Positions 56,529-64,000 of a DNA stretch of 64,000 nt are shown here, in pieces. The number at the start of each line of letters is the position of its first letter. Within the stretch, counting starts at the first letter, position 1. The DNA comes from Canibacter zhuwentaonis (GTDB taxonomy: Bacteria > Actinomycetota > Actinomycetes > Actinomycetales > Microbacteriaceae), in assembly GCF_018531145.1 (NCBI RefSeq), contig NZ_JAHDSZ010000001.1, positions 1 through 64,000 on the forward strand, given 5' to 3'. Position numbers and translations under genes: made by a program. The notes below the pieces were generated by a model that was not told where the DNA came from, made no database searches, and saw only the letters and a program-made list of their open reading frames with translations.

Positions 56529-56577
56529 TCTCTAATAATTCTATTACAGCGCGCGGTTACCCGTTAAAATCGCTTGT

Positions 56578-57582
56578 ATGGTAGCCGAGTTTTTTGCTGA
56601 CCGCGCAGGCGATGCGCGTGCCGCTGGGTCTGTTGAGTCGTGTAGACTTGCCGAGCCTGCACCGCTCGCCGCGCCCGAGGTGTCCGTCAATCTCGCAAAG
56701 CCCGTCACGCTTGCCGCTCCCGCAGCACTCGCCGCGGCTGAGTCTGAGCTGCGCCGCGCAGGTGTGCCAAGCCCCGCAGCAGACGCGCTGCAACTGCTTG
56801 CGACGGCGCTCGGGGTTTCGCCCGGGCAGGCGCGGGTTGCTGTTGCGCTCGAGCGCAATCTAACACTTGAGCAACACCAGAGTTTTAGGGCAATGCTACA
56901 GCGCCGATGCGCCCGCGAGCCGCTGCAGCACATTCTCGGCAGAGCCGCTTTTTATAACATTGAGCTAGAGGTGGGAGAGGGAGTTTTCACGCCGCGCCCA
57001 GAAACCGAACAGTTGCTGGAGTGCGCGCTCAACGCACTCGCTAACGTCACCGCGCCACGAGTGCTTGATCTCTGCACCGGCAGCGGCGCAATAGGCTTAG
57101 GCGTGGCCGCTAACCGCGCCGGCGCAAAAGTGTTCGGGGTTGAACAAGATCCGTGCGCTGCCGCATACGCGCGCCGCAATGCTGAGCGCCTGCGCTGCAC
57201 CAATTTTTCGCTGATCACAGCAGATATTGCAGAGCTTACGCGAACCGCCCCCGAGCTGTTTGCCCCGGGATCTTTTGACGCGGTGCTGAGCAATCCGCCG
57301 TATATCCCGCAGCGCGATATTCCGGCAGATCCAGAAGTGACAGAGTACGATCCGCCCGCTGCTCTGTACTCCGGAGCTGACGGGCTCGATCTAATTCGCG
57401 TGATTGTGCCGCTGGCCGCGCAGTTGGTGCGCGCGGGAGGGCTTGTTGCAATTGAGCACACCGAACAGCAGGGTGCGCAGGTCTGCGAGTTGCTGCGGCA
57501 GAGCGGATTCGAGCGCGCCGCAACTATGCCGGATCTCGCCGGGCGCGCTCGTTTTTCTGTTGCGTTCAGCAGTCAAGCATAA
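56578..57582 (+). CDS. prmC: Peptide chain release factor N5-glutamine methyltransferase
   Basis: Methylates the GGQ glutamine of release factors. In 334 residues, LDLCTGSGAIGLGVA is the SAM site and NPPYIPQ (239-245) the catalytic motif. The N-terminal helical domain starts only at about residue 58 (ESELRRAGVPSPAADAL); the first 55 residues are an Ala/Pro-rich extension not usual in PrmC. TAAAAT ends about ten bases before the ATG, so the message may be leaderless. Separated from prfA by a 4.8-kb block. Confidence 0.92.
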   Translation: MVAEFFADRAGDARAAGSVESCRLAEPAPLAAPEVSVNLAKPVTLAAPAALAAAESELRRAGVPSPAADALQLLATALGVSPGQARVAVALERNLTLEQHQSFRAMLQRRCAREPLQHILGRAAFYNIELEVGEGVFTPRPETEQLLECALNALANVTAPRVLDLCTGSGAIGLGVAANRAGAKVFGVEQDPCAAAYARRNAERLRCTNFSLITADIAELTRTAPELFAPGSFDAVLSNPPYIPQRDIPADPEVTEYDPPAALYSGADGLDLIRVIVPLAAQLVRAGGLVAIEHTEQQGAQVCELLRQSGFERAATMPDLAGRARFSVAFSSQA

Positions 57583-57592
57583 AATAGGTATC

Positions 57593-58282
57593 ATGTCTGA
57601 GCTGTTTAACTGTAGCCTGTCCGAGCAAATGCTGCAGGGTTTTCGTGCCGCGCGCGCGGCGCTTGGCAGGGGGGAGCTTGCGGTGCTGCCAACAGACACG
57701 GTCTACGGGGTAGCGGCGGATGCTTTCAACTCCGCAGCGGTGCAAAAGTTGATCGCGGCAAAGGGTCGCACCAGGCAGAGCCCGCCGCCGGTGCTGGTTA
57801 GTTCGGTGCAGACTGTGCATGCGCTCGCGGCGGATGTTCCCGCGCAGGTGTTGCAGCTGGCTGAGCAGTTCTGGCCCGGTCCGCTCACAGTTGTGACGCT
57901 TGCACAGCCGTCGCTAACATGGGATCTGGGCGATACTTTTGGCACGGTTGCGCTGCGGATGCCGAAGCATGATTTCACGTTGCAGCTGCTCGCAGAAACC
58001 GGACCTTTGGCGGTTTCATCAGCCAATTTGCACGGCGCAAAACCGGGGCTTACAGCGGCAGAATCGCGCGAGCAGCTAGGCGATAGCGTTGCGGTGTATC
58101 TTGAAACCGGGCGGGTTGCAGGAGACGGCACAGCATCCACAATTATTGATGTGACTGCGTTAAACAAGCAGCAGGAAAGCGCGGATCAGCCCGCTTTGCC
58201 CGTCATAAAAATCTTGCGTAGCGGCGCAATTACGGCACAGCAGTTGGCGGATGCTTTACCGCAGGTTTTGATAGAGCGGTAA
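57593..58282 (+). CDS. tsaC: L-threonylcarbamoyladenylate synthase
   Basis: Makes the precursor of the t6A tRNA modification from threonine, bicarbonate and ATP. Start at ATG 57593 (AGGT before it) gives 229 residues; the frame is open further left but out of the family. LPTDTVYGVAADA, AAKGRTRQSPPP, WPGPLTVV and VSSANLHG are the Sua5/YrdC landmarks. It follows prmC by ten bases. Confidence 0.92.
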   Translation: MSELFNCSLSEQMLQGFRAARAALGRGELAVLPTDTVYGVAADAFNSAAVQKLIAAKGRTRQSPPPVLVSSVQTVHALAADVPAQVLQLAEQFWPGPLTVVTLAQPSLTWDLGDTFGTVALRMPKHDFTLQLLAETGPLAVSSANLHGAKPGLTAAESREQLGDSVAVYLETGRVAGDGTASTIIDVTALNKQQESADQPALPVIKILRSGAITAQQLADALPQVLIER

Positions 58283-58290
58283 CAAAGCCG

Positions 58291-59415
58291 GTGGAATATT
58301 ATATAGTCGCCATTGTTTCGGCACTGGTAACCTGGATTTCATCGGCGGTCGTGCTTAAAATTGCAAAGCGCAAAAAGTGGCACGCCGAGGTGCGCGAGCG
58401 CGACGTGCACAGCATACCAACCCCGCGGCTTGGCGGAATTGCTATGTTTTGTGGGCTTATTGCCGCGGTTGTTGCGGTGTATTTCGTTCCGATAGTGCGC
58501 GACACGCTGCGCAACGACACGGCGGTTTTTGGGGTTTTAACGGCCACCTGCCTAATAGCGGTGGTGGGCATTATTGACGACATCTACGACATCGACTGGA
58601 TGCTGAAGCTGGGCGCGCAGATTGGCGCGGCAAGTTTGCTTGCCTGGCAGGGCGTGCAAATTCTTTCGCTGCCTTTTGGTTCAACCCTGATTGTGGTCTC
58701 GCCGATTGTGAACCTGGTGCTAACAGTGCTGCTGATTGTCGCGGTTATGAACGCGGTTAATTTTATTGACGGTCTTGACGGGCTCGCCGCCGGGTTCACC
58801 CTTATTAGCAGCGGGTTCTTTTTCGTTTACACCCGCATTCTGGCGGATACTGCGGGGCAAAACTCGGCAATAACCTTTGCCGGTCTAATCGCGGCAAGCA
58901 CCTTCGGTATGTGCCTTGGGTTTCTGCCCTGGAATCTGCACCGTGCAAAACTCTTTATGGGCGACACCGGCGCACTGCTCGTCGGGTTTCTGCTGGCGGC
59001 TGCAACGATCTCGGTCACCGGGCAGTTGAATCCCGGCGCGCTCAACCAAAAACTCGTGCTGGCCAGCTACATTCCAATTATTCTGCCCTTTGCGCTGCTG
59101 CTGCTGCCGCTGGCAGATATGCTGCTCGCCGTGATTCGCCGCATTCGCGCCGGGCGCAGCCCGTTCAAGCCGGATCGCAAGCACCTGCACCACAGACTGC
59201 TCGATTACGGGCACTCGCACCTGCAGGTCGTGATTATCTTCCACCTGTGGACGGTCACTATCGCGTTGTCGTGCCTGCTCGTGTTTGTGCTGCAGAGCTT
59301 TCTGCTGCCCGCAATCATTTTTATCAGCGGATCGCTGCTCTGCCTTTTAATAACGGTTTTGCCAGCGCAGAGGGTTGTTGCTAAACTGCGTACAAGGCGT
59401 GAATCTACGGTATAG
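58291..59415 (+). CDS. wecA: Undecaprenyl-phosphate N-acetylglucosaminyl-1-phosphate transferase (WecA/TagO)
   Basis: Starts wall polysaccharide synthesis on lipid carrier. The 374 residues with about 11 hydrophobic segments show GIIDDIYDIDWM (metal and carrier site), VNFIDGLDGLAAG, FMGDTGALLVGF and the HLHHRLLDYGHS motif that separates GlcNAc-type from MraY enzymes. GTG start eight bases after tsaC. In actinobacteria this gene regularly sits before the ATP synthase operon. Confidence 0.92.
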   Translation: MEYYIVAIVSALVTWISSAVVLKIAKRKKWHAEVRERDVHSIPTPRLGGIAMFCGLIAAVVAVYFVPIVRDTLRNDTAVFGVLTATCLIAVVGIIDDIYDIDWMLKLGAQIGAASLLAWQGVQILSLPFGSTLIVVSPIVNLVLTVLLIVAVMNAVNFIDGLDGLAAGFTLISSGFFFVYTRILADTAGQNSAITFAGLIAASTFGMCLGFLPWNLHRAKLFMGDTGALLVGFLLAAATISVTGQLNPGALNQKLVLASYIPIILPFALLLLPLADMLLAVIRRIRAGRSPFKPDRKHLHHRLLDYGHSHLQVVIIFHLWTVTIALSCLLVFVLQSFLLPAIIFISGSLLCLLITVLPAQRVVAKLRTRRESTV

Positions 59416-59470
59416 TTGCTTGCGCGACAGGTGTGTTAGCTGATTTTAGCACGGTGAAAGGACTGAATGG

Positions 59471-59947
59471 ATGTTTGATTCGGATAACTCTCTGGCGGAT
59501 AAGGACGGGCAAACTGTGCTGCCAACTTCGCAGCCGATTTTGAAGAAAATAGTTGTTTATGGGCTGTTTTTAGTGCTCGGTCTTGGTATCGCAGCTGGGG
59601 TTGTCGGGTGGGTTATATCAAGCCAGTTTGGTTTTATTGCGGCCGTTGCGGGCGCGGCTGTTGCCGGGGTTTTTATGTCATTTACCGCCGGTGCGATGGT
59701 GTTTGCGAATCGGTTTGTGCACAGCGCCAGTTACGTGCAGGTTCTATTCGGGTGTGTGCTGGGCGCGTTCTTTTTGAAAATTGTGTTTTTTTTGGTCACC
59801 GCGTTTCTTGTGAAGGGCACTGCCTGGCTTGATCCGAAAGTCTTTTTTATTACGGTTGTTGTTGGCGTTGCGCTGTCGCTGCTGCTTGACCTGCTGGTTA
59901 TTTTGAAGCATAAGCTTCCTGCCGTGAGCGATGTGCAATTGCACTAG
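59471..59947 (+). CDS. atpI: AtpI-like small membrane protein
   Basis: A 158-residue protein with a polar N-terminus and four hydrophobic segments (KKIVVYGLFLVLGLGIAAG first), placed directly before atpB. This is the position of the AtpI assembly helper, whose sequence is poorly conserved. Assignment is mostly by position. The ATG at 59471 is preferred; an ATG four bases earlier runs into a stop. Confidence 0.7.
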   Translation: MFDSDNSLADKDGQTVLPTSQPILKKIVVYGLFLVLGLGIAAGVVGWVISSQFGFIAAVAGAAVAGVFMSFTAGAMVFANRFVHSASYVQVLFGCVLGAFFLKIVFFLVTAFLVKGTAWLDPKVFFITVVVGVALSLLLDLLVILKHKLPAVSDVQLH

Positions 59948-60075
59948 CGGCTGACGCTCGCTGCTAAAATCTGTTACTATTGTTATGTGTGCGTGTTTAG
60001 CGGGTTGTATCCCGTGAGCCAGGAACTGACTTTAGCCCTCTAACTTTAAGGAGAAACACACTGTTAGCTAACACT

Positions 60076-61165
<1,090 letters not shown>

Positions 61166-61204
61166 ACAGCAAACCCAGACTCTGGTCTCGAAAGGGACGT
61201 TTAT

Positions 61205-61768
61205 ATGATTTATAGAAGTAGTAGTGCATTTGGAGCTGAGGGTGGTTCTGACAGCTCTTTTGGTCTGCTCTTGCCCGCAACTTACGATGTGCTGTGGTCT
61301 GCTGTGTGTTTTGCTGTTATTCTGATCTTTTTCTGGCGATCGGTGCTGCCTAAAATGCAGAAATTGCTCGATGAGCGTTCCGCTGCTATCGAGGGTAATA
61401 TTGCGAAAGCTGACGAAGCTCAGGCGAAGGCAGAAGCGGCTCTGCAGGAATACACGGAACAGCTTGCAAGCGCGCGTGCTGAGGCGGGCGAGATCCGCGA
61501 AAACGCACGCTCTGATGCCAATAAAATTATTGCAGCCGCAAAAGCTGATGCAACCGCAGAACAGGAGCGGATCGTGCGCAACGCTAAAGAGCAAATCAAA
61601 GCCGAGCAGCAGAGCGCGAAAATTGCTCTGCGCAAAGAGGTTGGTGTGCTTGCAATTGATCTTGCATCACGCGTTGTTTCTGAGTCTCTTAGCAATGATC
61701 AGAAAGCTAATGCAATTGTGGATGATTTCCTTGTCGACCTTGAACAGGGTGAAACGGTAGCTAAATAA
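61205..61768 (+). CDS. atpF: ATP synthase subunit b
   Basis: Peripheral stalk subunit, 187 residues: a short outer leader, one membrane segment (about 30-48), then a long charged coiled coil (LPKMQKLLDERSAAIEGNIA and on). AAGGGAC precedes the ATG. Its stop overlaps the atpH start by one base (TAATG). Confidence 0.94.
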   Translation: MIYRSSSAFGAEGGSDSSFGLLLPATYDVLWSAVCFAVILIFFWRSVLPKMQKLLDERSAAIEGNIAKADEAQAKAEAALQEYTEQLASARAEAGEIRENARSDANKIIAAAKADATAEQERIVRNAKEQIKAEQQSAKIALRKEVGVLAIDLASRVVSESLSNDQKANAIVDDFLVDLEQGETVAK

Positions 61769-62541
61769 TGGGAAGTGCTTCACGAGAATCATTAGCAGCT
61801 GTTGCACAGCAGCTCGGTAACACAACCGAGGCTGGTGTTGCTGGTGAGCTGTTGCAGGCTGCTGGTCATATGCGCAGTTCGCGCTCTTTGGCGGCAGCTC
61901 TTGCAAAACCAGTTGCAGAGCAGGAGAAAACCGATTTTGTGAACGGTCTTTTTAAGACTCTTTCACGAAACGCTCGCGAGATTCTTGTTGCGGCAACTGT
62001 GCGTCGGTGGTCTAACCCAGAAGAGTTAGTTAGCGGCGTTGAAAGCCTTGCTGTGCGTGCGGTCGCTGTTAACGCGCAGCATCTTGACGAGGAACTGCAC
62101 GCGGCAGCGGAGGTGGTTGATTCGAGCCATGGTCTTGAACTGAACCTGGGCAGCAAGCTAATTGCAGCGCCGCTCAAGGCTCAACTCGCAAAAAAGGTAT
62201 TTGGCGAAAAAGTTTCAGACTCTGCGCTGCGCATTATTGCCCACTTTGTTGCATACCCTGCGGGCCGCAAGCTCTCTGTTGCGCTACGAGAAGCAGCGCA
62301 CACCGCCGCTTTTCAAAACGGCTATGTGCTAGCCGAGGTTGCGGTGGCGAGCAAGCTAGACGAAACCCGTGCGGCACGCTTACAAGAGGCGCTGAGCAAA
62401 ATCGCGGAGCAACCAGTTAAGCTACAAACAGTAATTGATCCAACCCTGGTTGGAGGGGTGCGCGTAAAACTTGCTAACGAGATAATTGACGGTAGCATTA
62501 GCGCCCGCCTTGCTAACCTTAGACTTCAGCTAGCCGGATAA
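61768..62541 (+). CDS. atpH: ATP synthase subunit delta
   Basis: Links the stalk to the catalytic head, 257 residues, of the longer actinobacterial kind. The C-terminal signature VIDPTLVGGVRVKLANEIIDGS is intact. Start coupled to the atpF stop. Confidence 0.94.
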   Translation: MGSASRESLAAVAQQLGNTTEAGVAGELLQAAGHMRSSRSLAAALAKPVAEQEKTDFVNGLFKTLSRNAREILVAATVRRWSNPEELVSGVESLAVRAVAVNAQHLDEELHAAAEVVDSSHGLELNLGSKLIAAPLKAQLAKKVFGEKVSDSALRIIAHFVAYPAGRKLSVALREAAHTAAFQNGYVLAEVAVASKLDETRAARLQEALSKIAEQPVKLQTVIDPTLVGGVRVKLANEIIDGSISARLANLRLQLAG

Positions 62542-62586
62542 GGCAGCACAACTGATCCGGTTTAACCGGCGAAATGAGGATACGAA

Positions 62587-64000
62587 ATGGCAGAACTTGC
62601 TATCAGCCCTGATGAGATTCGCGATGCTCTAAAAGATTTTGCGCAGTCTTATGAGTCAGCTGCTGCAGATAAAACTGAGATTGGCACTGTTATTGATGCC
62701 GCTGACGGTATTGCGCATGTGCAGGGTCTCCCTAACGTTATGGCAAACGAGCTTGTGCGCTTTGATAACGGCGTGCTAGGTCTCGCACAAAACCTTGACG
62801 AAACAGAAATCGGCGTTGTAATTCTTGGTGATTTCACCGGAATTGAAGAGGGCCAGCAGGTTACTCGCACCGGTGAAGTTTTGTCAGTGCCAGTTGGTGA
62901 GGGCTACCTCGGGCGGGTTATTGATCCGCTAGGCAATCCCATTGACGGACTCGGTGAGATCACCGGAATTGAGGGTCGCCGTGCGCTTGAGCTGCAGGCT
63001 CCTGGAGTAATGCAGCGTAAGTCAGTGCACGAACCACTGCAGACCGGTGTTAAAGCTATTGACGCGATGATTCCCATTGGTCGCGGACAGCGCCAGCTCA
63101 TCATTGGCGACCGTCAGACCGGTAAAACAGCGCTTGCGATTGACACCATCATCAACCAGAAAGCAAACTGGGAGTCGGGCGATCCGTCACAGCAGGTGCG
63201 TTGCATTTACGTTGCGATCGGGCAGAAAGGCTCTACGATTGCCGGTGTTAAAGGCGCGCTCGAAGAAGCTGGCGCTATGGAATACACCACAATCGTTGCC
63301 TCACCCGCATCTGATCCAGCCGGATTTAAATACCTAGCTCCTTACACGGGATCTGCTATCGGTCAGCACTGGATGTACAATAGCAAGCACGTGCTTATCG
63401 TGTTTGATGATCTTTCAAAACAGGCTGAGGCCTATCGTGCGGTTTCGCTGCTGCTACGCCGTCCGCCAGGGCGTGAAGCTTACCCGGGCGACGTGTTCTA
63501 TCTGCACTCTCGCTTGCTAGAGCGTTGCGCAAAGCTTTCTGATGAGCTCGGCGCGGGATCAATGACTGGTTTGCCGATTATTGAGACCAAGGCTAATGAC
63601 GTTTCAGCCTATATCCCAACCAACGTGATTTCGATTACAGACGGACAGATCTTCCTACAGTCTGACCTGTTTAACTCAAATCAGCGCCCAGCTGTTGATG
63701 TTGGTATCTCAGTTTCACGTGTTGGTGGCGATGCGCAGGTTAAATCCATTAAGAAAGTTTCTGGCACGCTTAAGCTTGAGCTTGCGCAGTATCGTGCGCT
63801 TGCAGCGTTTGCGATGTTCGCTTCAGATCTTGACGCGGCTAGCCGCCGCCAGCTCGAACGCGGCGCGCGCTTAACCGAGCTGCTGAAACAGCCACAGTAC
63901 TCACCGTATGCGGTTGCAGAGCAGGTTGTTTCTATCTGGGCCGGCACAAACGGCAAACTGGATGATATTCCGGTTGAAGACATTCTACGTTTTGAGCGTG
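62587..64000 (+). CDS. atpA: ATP synthase subunit alpha (cut by right edge)
   Basis: Non-catalytic nucleotide-binding subunit of F1. ATG 62587 with GAGGA upstream; 471 codons are visible and no stop is reached. Walker [20 protein letters not shown] and VYVAIGQK-type sequence ([11 protein letters not shown]) are present, and YVSYIPTN-type [16 protein letters not shown] appears later. The rest of the atp operon (gamma, beta, epsilon) should lie beyond the window. Confidence 0.97.
   Translation, partial: MAELAISPDEIRDALKDFAQSYESAAADKTEIGTVIDAADGIAHVQGLPNVMANELVRFDNGVLGLAQNLDETEIGVVILGDFTGIEEGQQVTRTGEVLSVPVGEGYLGRVIDPLGNPIDGLGEITGIEGRRALELQAPGVMQRKSVHEPLQTGVKAIDAMIPIGRGQRQLIIGDRQTGKTALAIDTIINQKANWESGDPSQQVRCIYVAIGQKGSTIAGVKGALEEAGAMEYTTIVASPASDPAGFKYLAPYTGSAIGQHWMYNSKHVLIVFDDLSKQAEAYRAVSLLLRRPPGREAYPGDVFYLHSRLLERCAKLSDELGAGSMTGLPIIETKANDVSAYIPTNVISITDGQIFLQSDLFNSNQRPAVDVGISVSRVGGDAQVKSIKKVSGTLKLELAQYRALAAFAMFASDLDAASRRQLERGARLTELLKQPQYSPYAVAEQVVSIWAGTNGKLDDIPVEDILRFER

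Overview
The window reads as chromosome of an actinobacterium, most likely a Micrococcales / Microbacteriaceae-like organism. The evidence is a WhiB1-type iron-sulfur regulator, an LmeA-like lipid-binding protein, a Rip1-type site-2 protease, the order argS - LmeA-like - hom - thrB - rho - prfA, and prmC - tsaC - wecA - atpI - atpBEFHA. Intergenic gaps are short, a helicase (hrpA) has decayed, and lysA is missing from its usual place before hom. Together with sortase-anchored surface proteins this suggests a host-associated lineage with gene loss. I cannot name the species.

Left end, 1-6345. This is a surface-antigen locus. A gene with a start codon and signal peptide runs out of the window at its left edge (1-114, minus). 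Next to it lie two arrays in inverted orientation, built from the same two modules: an adhesin-like module and a pilin module. None of these internal copies has a signal peptide. The minus array fuses adhesin to pilin, the plus array has pilin followed out of frame by adhesin ending in an LPLTG anchor, and a decayed anchor relic sits at 365-480. The layout looks like one expressed gene with silent, recombining donor copies. A remnant of hrpA abuts the plus array.

6582-16687. An aldo-keto reductase and a small stress membrane protein are followed by a leftward block: whiB1, a Bcp peroxiredoxin, rsgA, aroA and an oligopeptide ABC operon in which a permease and an ATPase are fused.

16853-36595. 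An enoyl-CoA hydratase-family gene, then an unknown protein - SAH-hydrolase-like - SAH/MTA-deaminase-like - amino acid ABC transporter run. An MFS pump, a LysR regulator and an Orn/Lys/Arg decarboxylase follow, then sufS-sufU, a TRIC channel, rsmI, an FKBP lipoprotein, rip1 and trmB.

36714-43418. A tRNA-Arg(CCG) is followed by a compact three-gene operon: MmeI-type DNA methyltransferase, DEAH-type ATPase and GIY-YIG nuclease. It resembles the Bacillus yeeA(dnmA)-yeeB-yeeC arrangement and is a candidate restriction or defence system. A frameshifted small ORF lies beside it.

43419-64000. Housekeeping genes: argS, threonine biosynthesis, rho, prfA, cysEK between two MFS genes, prmC, tsaC, wecA and the ATP synthase operon, with atpA cut by the right edge. 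The rho gene keeps its RNA-binding domain but has lost the Walker A lysine and several other catalytic motifs, which is the most surprising housekeeping observation here. Seven copies of the palindrome GCGGATCCGC were located by eye in 64 kb, where about 0.06 would be expected by chance.
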